The notes under the pieces were generated by a model. The model did not search any database, was not told the origin of the DNA, and was given only the letters and a program-made list of their open reading frames with translations. From the NCBI RefSeq assembly GCF_900119365.1, contig NZ_FPJO01000001.1, forward strand, positions 772,499 to 836,498: a DNA stretch of 64,000 nt. The letters run 5' to 3'. This document shows positions 28,963-40,139 of this stretch, piece by piece; the first letter of the stretch is position 1; each line of letters begins with the position of its first letter. The position numbers and the translations under genes were made by a program. This DNA is from Streptomyces atratus. GTDB taxonomy: Bacteria > Actinomycetota > Actinomycetes > Streptomycetales > Streptomycetaceae.

Positions 28963-29661
28963 TCAGTTCGTCGTTTCCGGCCGGGCCGCCTTCTGCCACG
29001 GGTATCCGGTCTGCCGTCGCGGGTCCGGAGCCGTGATCGCCTGGGCCACCCCGTCCGCCGGCCCACTTCCCCGCTCCTGCGCCTGCCCGTATCCCTGTCC
29101 CTGTGGCTCGTCCGTCTCCACCGTCCAGTGCCGAAGCGCTCCGGCCTCCACGTCGATCTGTGCGTTCAGCGCGTCCAGATCGTCGTCGGTGAACTTCCGC
29201 GCCCGGTCCCGCGCGGCCCACCGCAGCGAGTCGGCGGAGTGCGTGATCCGCTCCGTACGCTGCTTCAGGCCCGGCAGCAGCGAGGCGACGGTCGCCCGGT
29301 CGGGATCGCGCTCCAGCTTCTTCAGCTCTTCGTCCAGCTCCTGCCCGTGCACGCTCAGCCGCTGGAAGAGGCCCAGCGACTCCGAGAGCGAGGCGTCCTC
29401 GACGGCTCCCGCCCGCAGCGCCTCCTGCGTGGCTCGCATGGATGTGCGCAGTGCCAGCCGCAGCTGCGCCAGCTCCCCGCCCACGCCCGCCTGGCCGTAG
29501 CTCTTCGCCCGCAGCGCGGTCTCCTCGACGGTGCGCCGCGCCTGTGTGATCGTACGGTCCACACCGCGCTTCGCCGCGCCGATGGCTTTGACGCTCACGT
29601 ACACGCCCAGGGCCACAAACGCGAAAAAGAGCAACCCCAGAATCAGGATCACGGCTTCCAT
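28963..29661 (-). CDS. Single-pass membrane protein with coiled-coil cytosolic region
   Basis: 232 residues. Residues 3-22 are a membrane segment at the very N-terminus (VILILGLLFFAFVALGVYVS). The rest is helical and charged, likely coiled coil (VEETALRAKSYGQAGVGGE, ELDEELKKLERDPDR, ARKFTDDDLDALNAQ). Conserved in streptomycetes as I recall, but no named domain recognised. ATG at 29661 was picked because the membrane segment starts at residue 3 and GAGGGG precedes it. Located between leuS and degV. Confidence 0.8.
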   Translation of the reverse strand: MEAVILILGLLFFAFVALGVYVSVKAIGAAKRGVDRTITQARRTVEETALRAKSYGQAGVGGELAQLRLALRTSMRATQEALRAGAVEDASLSESLGLFQRLSVHGQELDEELKKLERDPDRATVASLLPGLKQRTERITHSADSLRWAARDRARKFTDDDLDALNAQIDVEAGALRHWTVETDEPQGQGYGQAQERGSGPADGVAQAITAPDPRRQTGYPWQKAARPETTN

Positions 29662-29719
29662 GAGCGCCCCTCGGTATCGTTTCGGCTGCCGGTTCCGGCC
29701 CCTCCACCGTAAACGGAAA

Positions 29720-29758
29720 GGGCAGGTTGAGGGTTCCTTCGGAACCCCCAGCCTGCCC
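29720..29758 (-). terminator. leuS terminator
   Basis: 18-bp near-perfect stem (GGGCAGGTTGAGGGTTCC against GGAACCCCCAGCCTGCCC) with a 3-base loop, about 65 bases past the leuS stop and followed on the minus strand by TTTCCG. It separates leuS from the membrane protein gene downstream. Confidence 0.85.
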
Positions 29759-29823
29759 GTAGGGGAATGCCCCCACACCATCGCGCGCGGCGCGGTCAGC
29801 GCCTCACGCGGGACGCCGTGTCA

Positions 29824-32691
<2,868 letters not shown>

Positions 32692-32759
32692 GATCCTCAA
32701 AGCTCCATCGATCGTCATCTGCCGGCGCCCATGTCTACGGACACGCGTCTACGGAAACG

Positions 32760-32784
32760 AAAAATCCCCTCGCACAGGAGGGGA
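32760..32784 (-). terminator. leuS leader attenuator terminator
   Basis: 7-bp stem TCCCCTC / GAGGGGA with a 6-base loop and a run of five T on the minus strand, 69 bases upstream of the leuS ATG. It lies 45 bases after the leader-peptide stop. An upstream competing stem CCGACC / GGTCGG (32798-32803 with 32817-32822) sits between leader and terminator and could take part in the switch. Confidence 0.85.
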
Positions 32785-32828
32785 CGCCGCGCCGATTCCG
32801 ACCAGGCATTCTCACCGGTCGGGACTGA

Positions 32829-32867
32829 TCAGCGCGGCTCGCTAAGCAGAAGGCGTACGGCACGCAT
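32829..32867 (-). CDS. leuS leader peptide (MRAVRLLLSEPR)
   Basis: 12-codon ORF with three consecutive leucine codons (CTT CTG CTT) upstream of a terminator and leuS. Ribosome stalling on uncharged tRNA-Leu would be expected to prevent terminator folding. A TACCCT -10-like hexamer (32874-32879) ends 6 bases before its ATG, implying a leaderless message starting at or next to the ATG. Attenuators upstream of leuS in some Streptomyces have been predicted by comparative genomics, as I recall. Confidence 0.8.
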   Translation of the reverse strand: MRAVRLLLSEPR

Positions 32868-33015
32868 GGCGTCAGGGTACCGCACGGGCCCGGAAGCGGG
32901 CCGGGCGCGACCGAACCGTGGACAGGACGGCGGGAGCGGTCGTACGGCACCCTCCCGTACTTTCCGCAGGTGGAACGGCGACGGGCTCGGGTGTACCGAC
33001 CTGAGCACACACGAA

Positions 33016-33046
33016 AAGCGGGTCACCCTGTCTGGATGACCCGCTT
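33016..33046 (-). terminator. Terminator of the first tRNA-Ala gene
   Basis: Perfect 10-bp stem AAGCGGGTCA / TGACCCGCTT with an 11-base loop, 15 bases downstream of the tRNA. The rising stem ends in TTTTCG on the minus strand. Confidence 0.85.
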
Positions 33047-33060
33047 CTCGTTCTTCACTG

Positions 33061-33133
33061 TGGAGCTAAGGAGAATTGAACTCCTGACCTCCTGCATGCC
33101 ATGCAGGCGCTCTACCAACTGAGCTATAGCCCC
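33061..33133 (-). tRNA. tRNA-Ala (anticodon GGC)
   Basis: 73-nt cloverleaf. Acceptor GGGGCTA pairs with TAGCTCC; D-arm CTCAGTTGGTAGAG; anticodon stem CCTGC/GCAGG around loop ATGGCAT, giving anticodon GGC; T-arm AGGAGTTCAATTCTCCT. CCA is not encoded. Sequence identical to the copy at 36051-36123. Confidence 0.96.
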
Positions 33134-33278
33134 GTGCCGTTTTCCGCCCGGTCTCCCTGGCGACATCGAGAACATTACCGGTGACCCCGCCGGTCCACCA
33201 AATCGATTTCCCGCCGTGCCGATTTGACCGATTTTGCGACATCGCGTCGACGGTCGGCCTGACCCCCGCCGGCGGGGG

Positions 33279-33512
33279 TCAGGCCGTGGCGAAGGAGTAG
33301 AAGCGCTTGAGCGTGCAGTGCTCCTCCAGCAGCCGACCGTAGATCGGCTCTCCCTCCAGCTCCCGATAGGTCTCGATCGGGTCGCCCTTTATGATCAGCG
33401 CCCGCGCACACTCCTCGCACCAGTACTGGTACTCCGGATTGATCGGATCCATGTCCCTGACGATGGGCGTGCCGCTGCCGCACCAGTCGCATTTCCGCCT
33501 GTGTGCACCCAT
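33279..33512 (-). CDS. Small zinc-ribbon-like conserved protein
   Basis: 77 residues with paired CxxC motifs: KCDWCGSG near residues 8-13 and WCEECAR near 32-36, which probably bind one zinc ion. Remainder is GDPIETYRELEGEPIYGRLL and a short aromatic tail. No membrane segment. ATG at 33512 has GGAG 7 bases upstream. Lies in the interval between the two tRNA-Ala genes. Conserved in streptomycetes as I recall; function unknown. Confidence 0.75.
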   Translation of the reverse strand: MGAHRRKCDWCGSGTPIVRDMDPINPEYQYWCEECARALIIKGDPIETYRELEGEPIYGRLLEEHCTLKRFYSFATA

Positions 33513-33688
33513 GGGTCAGCTCCGGCTTTGGCCGCGAGTTGCAGGGTATCCGGGAACAAGGGGCAGGTCCGGGACCTCGTGGCGGCTCGCAGGCATCGCG
33601 CTCCCTCCCGTTCGGTCCGTCGCCCCCTCCGGCGCTCCGATTCTGCCATGACCCCGCAAGAGGGGAAGCCCGCCGGAGTTCCGGCCGC

Positions 33689-34995
33689 TCACCGACGTCG
33701 TACGAGACCCGCCGCAGCCTCTGCCGCCGCGGCCACGAAGAGCGCGAGAGCACATACCCACAACGCGTGCCCGGACCCCTGCGCCCCTTGTGCGTCAAGG
33801 CGGTTGAGGTAGAGCGTGCCGAATGCGGCGACCTCGGTCAGCTGACCGAGCTGGGTGACCGTCACCAGTACGCCGCTCGCGTCGGCCGCGCCCTTGGGAC
33901 GTACGTCCGCCAGCGCCCTCGTGAGGGTGGGGCCGAAGCCCAGCGCCATCCCGACGCCCATCACCGCGAAGGCGGCGTACAGCGCGGGCCCGCCGTCGCC
34001 GCCGCGCATCAGCAGCCCGACAGCCAGGCGGCGGCCACGAGCACGAACCCGCCCGGCACCAGGACCCCTTGGAGCCGGGCGGGCCACCGTCGCCAGGTCA
34101 GTCCGGTCACACCGAGCACCAGCGCCGTCGGCGCGAACATCAGCCCCGCACGCAACGGCGAGTACCCCAGGCCTCCCTGGACGTGCAGCGTCCTCGCGAA
34201 AAGGAAGCCCGCGTTGATCGCCATCACCAGAAGAATGCGCAGCGCCGCCCGTGCGATGCCGGGAACGCGCAGCACCCCGGGCACGATCAGGGGCGCACCA
34301 CCGCGCGCGGCCAGCCGTGACTCGTATCCGGCGAAACCGGCGAAGACCCCTGCGAAGGCGGTCAGGCAGACCCGGGACCAAACCGGCCGGCCCAGCTCCT
34401 GCCCGAGCACCAGGGGGGACGGTGAGCAGGGTGACGGCGACGGCGAGCAGCACCAGCCCCGGCAGGTCGGGCCCGCGGGCCCGAGCCTGGGCCCTGCCGG
34501 GCGCGTACGCGGCTCGCGCGGCAGGACCCGGATGCCGAGCACCAGCGCCCGGACCCGCGCCTCGCCGCTGAAGTGGCGCTGGATGAGGCTGAGCACCTGG
34601 GGAATCTTCACCGCCGCGGCAGCGCCCTGCACCAGCCGGAAGGCGATCAACTGCCCGGTTCCCGCGGCGAGTCCGCAGGCGAGCGAGGCGGCGGTGAAGA
34701 CGAACAGCCCGGCCAGATGGGCCCGGCCGTGTCCGAGCAGGTCGCCGAGTCCGGCACCGGTGATGAGCAGCACCGCGTACGTAATGGTGCAGCCGGCCAC
34801 GACGAGCTGCAACCCGGCGCCGGAGGAACCGAGTTCGCTCTGGATCGTCGGGGCGGCGACATTGACGATGAAGGTGTCGAGCAGTGCCATGAACTGGGCC
34901 GCGAGCACCAGGGCGAGCACTCTCCCGGAGCGGTTGTCAGTGGTGGCGTCTTTACTGGTTACGGAACGTGGAGTTGCCCCGGAGGCCGTCGTCAT
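33689..34995 (-). pseudogene. MFS (DHA2-like) drug exporter, degraded
   Basis: Intact exporters of this family have 12-14 helices. The N-terminal part reads normally (LALVLAAQFMALLDTFIVNV, LQLVVAGCTITYAVLLITG, GTGQLIAFRLVQGAAAAV). After VRALVLGI the helices expected next are missing and the text jumps to RVLPREPRTRPAG. Then segments alternate between two frames: LLAVAVTLLTVP in one, LVLGQELGRPVW through VLGVTGLTWRRWP in the other, and ALYAAFAVMGVGMALGFGPT with LTRALADVRPKGAADASG back in the first. At least three frameshifts and one internal deletion are implied. Divergent from the XRE regulator pseudogene. Confidence 0.88.
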
Positions 34996-35089
34996 GACAT
35001 CGAGCCTGGCCCCGGCCGCATACGGGTAACGAGAGCCCGCTGATGCTGGTACCGACAGCACCTGGCAACTCCCTCGCGGGGCACCGACC

Positions 35090-36008
35090 ATGGAGGGTGT
35101 GACTACGGTGACGACACGTCAGGCGACGTATCGGGCGGAGAACCGGACAGAGGACCCGACGGCGGACCGGACGGGCCGGCACCGGCGGCGTCCGGAGCTC
35201 GCTGCCTTTCTGCGCAACCGCCGGGCGCGGGTGACCCCCGCCGATGTGGGCATGGCGCCCGGGCTGCGCCGCCGCACCCCGGGGCTGCGTCGCGAGGAGG
35301 TCGCGCAGCCCTCCGGCGTCGGTGTCACCTGGTACACCTGGCTGGAGCAGGGCCGTCCGATCAACGCCTCCCCGCAGGTGCTGGACGCCGTGGCGCGCAC
35401 GCTCCGGCTGGACGCGTCGGAGCGCGAGCACCTCTACCACCTGGCGGAGGCGGCCTGCACCCGACAGGCAGTCCGACGCCTTCGAGGTGGGGCCGGAGAT
35501 CCAGGACATCTTCGACGCGCTCGATCCGCACCCCGCCGTGGTCTACAACGCGAGATACGACATCCTGGCCACCAACCCCGCCTATCGCGACCTGTTCGTC
35601 GTCCCCGAGACCGTGGGGACGGGGATACGCAACGTGCTGTGGCCGCTGTTCACGGTGTCCGAGGAGGCCTGTCCCGTCGTCCACCGCACGCAGGAGCTGC
35701 CGATCATGGTGTCCACGCTGCGGGGCGCGTACGGGCGCCATACGGGCGAGCCCGCCTGGGAGTCGTTCGTGGAGCAGCTCTCGGCCGCCAGCCCGTACTT
35801 CGCCGAGCTGTGGCGCAGTGGGGACGTCGCCCCTCCCGGGCCGCGGGTGAAGACCTTCCGGCACTGGGCGACGACCGGGGAGATACGGATGACCTCGGTG
35901 TCGCTGTCCGTCAACGGGCTGCCGGAGTGCCGGATCGTGGCGTACACCCCGGCCGACGAGGAGAGCGGGGAGCGGGTGGCCGCGTTGCGGCGGCGTCGGA
36001 AGGCGTGA
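35090..36008 (+). pseudogene. XRE family regulator with MmyB-like ligand domain, frameshifted
   Basis: The N-terminal half encodes the helix-turn-helix (LAAFLRNRRARVTPADVGM, VGVTWYTWLEQGR) and ends at about 35470. The C-terminal MmyB-like PAS domain (AVVYNARYDILATNPAYRDL, YFAELWRSGDVAP) is in another frame from about 35470 to 36008. Joining the frames near CTRQ/RQSDAFEV gives the expected protein. The HTH also has QPSG where relatives have QLAG or QLSG. Start uncertain (ATG 35090, or GTG at 35099 or 35108). In intact clusters such regulators usually control a divergent transporter or reductase gene, here the broken exporter. Confidence 0.87.
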
Positions 36009-36013
36009 ACGCA

Positions 36014-36045
36014 AAGATCCCGCCCCCTGCCGGGGACGGGATCTT
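36014..36045. terminator. Terminator of the second tRNA-Ala gene
   Basis: AAGATCCCG / CGGGATCTT, 9-bp perfect outer stem with a CCCC/GGGG inner stem. It is 5 bases from the tRNA 3' end and 5 bases past the regulator stop, so it may work on both strands. Its sequence differs from the terminator of the other copy. Confidence 0.85.
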
Positions 36046-36050
36046 GATTG

Positions 36051-36123
36051 TGGAGCTAAGGAGAATTGAACTCCTGACCTCCTGCATGCCATGCAGGCGC
36101 TCTACCAACTGAGCTATAGCCCC
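36051..36123 (-). tRNA. tRNA-Ala (anticodon GGC), second copy
   Basis: Identical over all 73 bases to the copy at 33061-33133, with its own distinct flanks. Anticodon GGC from loop ATGGCAT. No encoded CCA. The two genes enclose about 2.9 kb containing two broken genes and one small intact gene. Confidence 0.96.
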
Positions 36124-36252
36124 ATTGTTCACTGTGTTTCTCTGCGTTTCCGCGCTGCGAACAAGAAGAACTTTAGCCTGTGACCTGCCAGAAAGTGAAA
36201 TCCGGCCGGGAGGCCCCTGGGGCCCGGCCGATCCGGATCGGCCGGACAGACC

Positions 36253-36906
36253 CTAGGTGTCGTCGCCGAGCACCGGCTCGGGCAGTGTGCCGGCGTTGTG
36301 CTCCAGCAGGCGCCAGCCCCGCGCGCCCTCGCCCAGCACCGACCAGCAGCAGTTGGAGAGCCCGCCGAGTCCTTCCCAGTGGTGCGCCTCCAGGCCCAGC
36401 AGCCGGCCGATGGTGGTGCGGATGGTGCCGCCGTGACTGACCACGACGAGCGTGCCGTTCTCGGGCAGCTTGTCGGCGTGTCCGAGCACGACCGGGGCGG
36501 CCCGGTCGGCGACCTCGGTCTCCAGCTCACCGCCGCCGCGGCGTACGGCCTCGCCGCGCTTCCACGCGGCGTACTGCTCGCCGTACTGCCCAACGATCTC
36601 CTCGTGGGTGAGTCCCTGCCAGGCGCCCGCGTAGGTCTCGCGCAGTCCCGCGTCGTGCGCGACTTCGAGGCCGGTGATCGCGGCGAGCTCGGCGGCGGTG
36701 GTCGCCGCCCGCTGCAGGTCGGAGGCGACGATCGCGTCCGGCTTCAGCGAGGCCAGCAGCCGGGCGGCCCGCCGGGCCTGCCCGACTCCGGCCTCGGTGA
36801 GCGCGATGTCCGTGGAGCCCTGGAACCTGCGCTCCAGATTCCAGGCCGTCTGGCCGTGGCGCCAGAGAACGATCCTGCGGCCCCTGCCGCTCGTGCTGCC
36901 GTTCAG
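36253..36906 (-). CDS. Histidine phosphatase (phosphoglycerate mutase-like), probable CTG start
   Basis: 217 residues. Catalytic motif LWRHGQTAWNLERRFQG near the N-terminus and VVVSHGGTIRTTIGRLLG for the second His. Phosphoryl substrates of this branch vary (acid phosphatase, broad sugar phosphatase). No ATG, GTG or TTG lies between the in-frame stop and the active-site RHG. The best candidate is CTG at 36906, which overlaps the rsfS stop by 4 bp (CTGA) where a GTGA overlap would be usual, with AGGTGAG a few bases upstream. Coupled to rsfS, as in other actinobacteria. Confidence 0.85.
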   Translation of the reverse strand: MNGSTSGRGRRIVLWRHGQTAWNLERRFQGSTDIALTEAGVGQARRAARLLASLKPDAIVASDLQRAATTAAELAAITGLEVAHDAGLRETYAGAWQGLTHEEIVGQYGEQYAAWKRGEAVRRGGGELETEVADRAAPVVLGHADKLPENGTLVVVSHGGTIRTTIGRLLGLEAHHWEGLGGLSNCCWSVLGEGARGWRLLEHNAGTLPEPVLGDDT

Positions 36907-37334
36907 CTCTGCTCACCTTCCGTGCTGCCGGCGAGCCGGGCGTGCTCCTCGGCCTTGCCGCGGGTCTTGACGGCGTCCTCGGGAAGCGGGATCTCGGGGC
37001 AGTCCTTCCAGAGGCGCTCCAGCGCGTAGAAGACACGCTCCTCGCTGTGCTGGACGTGGATGACGATGTCGACGTAGTCGAGGAGGATCCAGCGCGCGTC
37101 GCGGTCGCCCTCGCGGCGTACCGGCTTGGCGCCGAGCTCCTTCTGGAGCCGCTCCTCGATCTCGTCGACGATCGACTTGACCTGGCGGTCGTTGGGGGCC
37201 GAGGCCAGCAGGAAGGCGTCCGTGATCGACAGCACGTCGCTGACGTCGTACGCGATGATGTCGTGCGCGAGCCGGTCGGCGGCCGCCTGGGCGGCGGCAT
37301 TGATGAGCTCGATGGAGCGGTCCGTGGCGGTCAC
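36903..37334 (-). CDS. rsfS: Ribosomal silencing factor RsfS
   Basis: 143 residues of the Iojap family, which binds L14 (uL14) and blocks 50S-30S joining under starvation. Diagnostic stretch AYDVSDVLSITDAFLLASAPNDRQV and DYVDIVIHVQHSEERVFYALERLW. ATG at 37334. The stop codon overlaps the start of the histidine phosphatase gene. A hairpin at 37347-37389 separates it from the LCP gene upstream. Confidence 0.95.
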   Translation of the reverse strand: MTATDRSIELINAAAQAAADRLAHDIIAYDVSDVLSITDAFLLASAPNDRQVKSIVDEIEERLQKELGAKPVRREGDRDARWILLDYVDIVIHVQHSEERVFYALERLWKDCPEIPLPEDAVKTRGKAEEHARLAGSTEGEQS

Positions 37335-37346
37335 ATGCAGGCTTTC

Positions 37347-37389
37347 GTCGGCGGTCAGAGAGACCTCTAGGGTCTCACGGACCGCCGAC
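37347..37389 (-). terminator. Terminator of the LCP-family gene
   Basis: Outer stem GTCGGCGGTC / GACCGCCGAC (10 bp) and inner stem GAGACC / GGTCTC, 60 bases after the LCP stop and before the rsfS start. Confidence 0.75.
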
Positions 37390-37448
37390 AGCCCACGCAG
37401 CGATTGTTCGAAGATCGAATCGACATCATCCGGGCGGCCGGACGCGGG

Positions 37449-39215
37449 TCATTTGATCTTGTAGTCCTGGCCGAGCAGCACGGACACATCCGCGTTCGCG
37501 GCGGGCTTGCCCTGTTTCACCGCGGCCGTCGGCAGGTCCAGGGTCTTGGCGACCTGCGTCGCCTTCTCCTTGTCCGCCGCGCTCCTGTAGACGACCTCGG
37601 ACAGCGCCACGGTCTCGGCCGTTCCGCCGCCGACGAAGGCGTAGCCGCCGTTGACCAGCTTGATCTGCGCGGACCCCGTGCCGTCCTTGTCCCCCGTGGC
37701 GTTCTCGACGCCGACCCGCACCGGTGCGTCCGCGCCGGCGCCCGGGGCCTTGACCGAGCCGCCCAGGATGTCCTTGACGACGCTCTCGGTGGCCGCGTCG
37801 GTGAGTGATCCGTCGGCCTGCACCGGCAGCACCGCCGTCTTGTAGTCGCCCATCTTGGCGTGCTGGGCGAGCTTCGCCAGGGAGGCTCCCAGGTCCTTCT
37901 CGGGGAGCGAGGGGTCGAGGATCTGCGCCAGCGTCTGCACGGTGACCGTGGCGGCCTTCGGGTCGTCCGAGATCTTCCGCAGCACACCGCGCATGACCTC
38001 CCCGAACCGTGTGAGCTGCTTCGTCTCGGCCTCGCCCGGCCCCCGGTAGGTGGCGTACGCGACGGCCATCTGGCCGCTCAGGGTCTGTGCCTCGCCCTTC
38101 TTCACCAGGGGGGAGGCACCCTTCTTCTGGTCCGGCACATCGGTGTCGGTGTCGACCTCGATGTTGCCGACCAGGTCGACAAGGGTCTCCAGGTACGGGG
38201 TGTCGAGCCGCCATGTGCCGCTGATGTCGGTGCCGAGCAGTGTGCCGATGGACTCGCGGGTTCCGGTGGTGCCGTCGTCCTTGACGGACTTGCCGAGGGT
38301 GGTCGCGTTGCCGTCCTCGTCGGCGACCGCGAGCGAGTTGGGGAGCAGGACCGTGGTGCCCTGTTTGTTCGTCACATTGTCGACGAGCAGTGCCGTGGAG
38401 GTGCCGCCCTGCTTGGTGTTGCGCAGATGGACCACGATGACGTCCCGCTTCTGCGGGCCCGTCGATGCCGTGCTGTCCTTGTCCGAGCCGGACAGGCCCG
38501 GGATCATTCCGGCGGACCAGAGGTAGCCGACACCGCCGACCACGACCAGGGCCACCACGACTATGAGCGCGACCATGCGGTTGCGGCCGCGACGCCGTGC
38601 CTCCTCGCGCCGCTCACTGCGGCTCTCGGTGAACTTCAGCCAGTCGATGACGTCTTCGGAGTCCTCGTCGGGCTCCTCGATGAAGGAGAACTGCTCGGTG
38701 CCGTAGTCGCGGTCGGCGCGGCGCTGCCCGGGAACGGCCGCGTCCGGCTCCGCCCCGGAGTCCGGCACGAGCGCGGGTTCCGGCTCGGCCGGAGCGTGCG
38801 CGGGCGCGGGCGGGGACGACTGTGCGGCCGCCTGCTGCGGGATGTTCCACTGCTGGGTGGTGTCGACCGCGGCGGCCTGCCCGCCGGTGTCGTAGCCGTA
38901 TGCGTCGTAGCCGCCGTATCCCTGCAGCTGGGACTGCTGGGACTGCTGCGGCTGCTGGGAATGCTGGGGCGCATACGGGTCGTACGCCTGCGGCTGCTGC
39001 GGATGGGTCTGGGGCTGGGCGTACGGGTCGTAGCCGTACCCCTGACCGGCCTGCTGAGGCTGCTGGGCCTGTTGAGGCTGCTGCGCATACGGGTCGTACG
39101 CCTGCGGCTGGACCTGCTGCGGCTGCTGGTACACCGGCTGCCCGTACTCGTCGTAGCCGATGATCTGCGGCTGCTGCTGGTAGTACGGGTCGTACGGGTT
39201 CTGTCGGTCGTTCAC
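37449..39215 (-). CDS. LytR-CpsA-Psr (LCP) family protein with Gln/Tyr-rich N-terminus
   Basis: 588 residues. Residues 1-125 are low complexity and rich in Gln, Pro and Tyr, with four YDPY motifs. A DWLKFTESRSERREEARRR basic stretch leads to a membrane segment at about 218-240. The extracytoplasmic part begins KRDVIVVHLRNTKQGG and carries a divergent LCP region to about 440, then a LytR_C domain (APVRVGVENATGDKDG to SVLLGQDYK). LCP enzymes attach wall polymers to peptidoglycan; the active-site Arg/Asp pattern is less clear here than in canonical LCPs, so catalysis is uncertain. GTG at 39215 has GAGGGG upstream. 19 bp downstream of nadD. Confidence 0.85.
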   Translation of the reverse strand: MNDRQNPYDPYYQQQPQIIGYDEYGQPVYQQPQQVQPQAYDPYAQQPQQAQQPQQAGQGYGYDPYAQPQTHPQQPQAYDPYAPQHSQQPQQSQQSQLQGYGGYDAYGYDTGGQAAAVDTTQQWNIPQQAAAQSSPPAPAHAPAEPEPALVPDSGAEPDAAVPGQRRADRDYGTEQFSFIEEPDEDSEDVIDWLKFTESRSERREEARRRGRNRMVALIVVVALVVVGGVGYLWSAGMIPGLSGSDKDSTASTGPQKRDVIVVHLRNTKQGGTSTALLVDNVTNKQGTTVLLPNSLAVADEDGNATTLGKSVKDDGTTGTRESIGTLLGTDISGTWRLDTPYLETLVDLVGNIEVDTDTDVPDQKKGASPLVKKGEAQTLSGQMAVAYATYRGPGEAETKQLTRFGEVMRGVLRKISDDPKAATVTVQTLAQILDPSLPEKDLGASLAKLAQHAKMGDYKTAVLPVQADGSLTDAATESVVKDILGGSVKAPGAGADAPVRVGVENATGDKDGTGSAQIKLVNGGYAFVGGGTAETVALSEVVYRSAADKEKATQVAKTLDLPTAAVKQGKPAANADVSVLLGQDYKIK

Positions 39216-39234
39216 CGGTGCCCCTCTGCGTCGC

Positions 39235-39852
39235 TCATTCGCCGCGGTACAGCTGGCGCTTGTCGATGTAGCGGACCACGCCGTCCGGCACCAAGTACCA
39301 GACCGGATCCCCCTGCGCGACCCTCTCACGGCAGTCCGTGGACGAGATCGCGAGCGCGGGAACCTCCACGAGGGAGACCCCGCCCTCCGGCAGCCCGGCG
39401 TCCGTGAGCACATGCCCCGGCCGCGTCACACCGATGAAGTGGGAGAGCGAGAACAGTTCGTCGGCGTCCCGCCAGGTGAGGATCTGGGAGAGCGCGTCGG
39501 CACCGGTGATGAAGAAGAGGTCCGCGTCGCTGTGGATCGCGCGCAGGTCCCGCAGCGTATCGATGGTGTACGTGGGCCCGCTGCGGTCGATGTCGCTCCG
39601 GCTGACCGAGAACTGGGGGTTGGACGCCGTCGCGATGACCGTCATCAGATAACGGTCCTCGGCCGGGGAGACGTGCTTGTGGCTCTTCTGCCACGGCTGC
39701 CCGGTCGGAACGAAGATCACCTCGTCGAGGTGGAACTGGGCGGCCACTTCGCTGGCCGCCACCAGGTGTCCATGATGAATCGGGTCAAACGTCCCGCCCA
39801 TCACGCCGAGTCGGCGCTTTCCGCGGCCGGTAGGCACTTCCTGCTCTCCCAT
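39235..39852 (-). CDS. nadD: Nicotinate-nucleotide adenylyltransferase
   Basis: 205 residues. Converts nicotinate mononucleotide and ATP to deamido-[16 protein letters not shown] at residues 19-31 is the nucleotidyltransferase loop. [19 protein letters not shown] C-terminal block ([15 protein letters not shown]) replaces the usual ISSTxIR. ATG at 39852 is preferred to an upstream ATG because family homology starts just after. Followed by the LCP gene on the same strand. Confidence 0.95.
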   Translation of the reverse strand: MGEQEVPTGRGKRRLGVMGGTFDPIHHGHLVAASEVAAQFHLDEVIFVPTGQPWQKSHKHVSPAEDRYLMTVIATASNPQFSVSRSDIDRSGPTYTIDTLRDLRAIHSDADLFFITGADALSQILTWRDADELFSLSHFIGVTRPGHVLTDAGLPEGGVSLVEVPALAISSTDCRERVAQGDPVWYLVPDGVVRYIDKRQLYRGE

Positions 39853-39890
39853 GCGTGCAGAGCCTACTGGCACAGCTGTACGCCTTCGCC

Positions 39891-40055
39891 TCAGCGGTCG
39901 CGGTTGAAGCGCGTGGTGATCCAGAGCAGGAGCAGCAGCGCGACGAACGCACCGCCCCCGGTGAGATACGGGCTGAGGCTTTCGTGGTTGCCACCGTGCT
40001 CGCCGCCCTCGGAGGCGAGAGTGACCAGCTGGTGCGCGGTGCTCGTGAGGCTCAT
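39891..40055 (-). CDS. Small single-pass membrane protein
   Basis: 54 residues: an N-terminal polar, His-rich part ([16 protein letters not shown]), a membrane segment [17 protein letters not shown] at about 32-48, and a basic end RFNRDR. ATG at 40055. Too short for many gene finders, but the codon pattern, membrane helix and position immediately upstream of nadD support it. Function unknown; known to me from streptomycetes only. Confidence 0.75.
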   Translation of the reverse strand: MSLTSTAHQLVTLASEGGEHGGNHESLSPYLTGGGAFVALLLLLWITTRFNRDR

Positions 40056-40139
40056 CTTCGGCAGGACCTATCGATCGGGAGTCGGAAGGAAGACGTCGCG
40101 CACATCGTATGCGGGAGCCCCGGGCACGCTCACGCCGAC

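Noticed and set aside
33061..36123. Region between tRNA-Ala copies as an integrated prophage or ICE
   Set aside because: No integrase, recombinase, replication or phage gene, and the only identical repeats are the tRNAs themselves.
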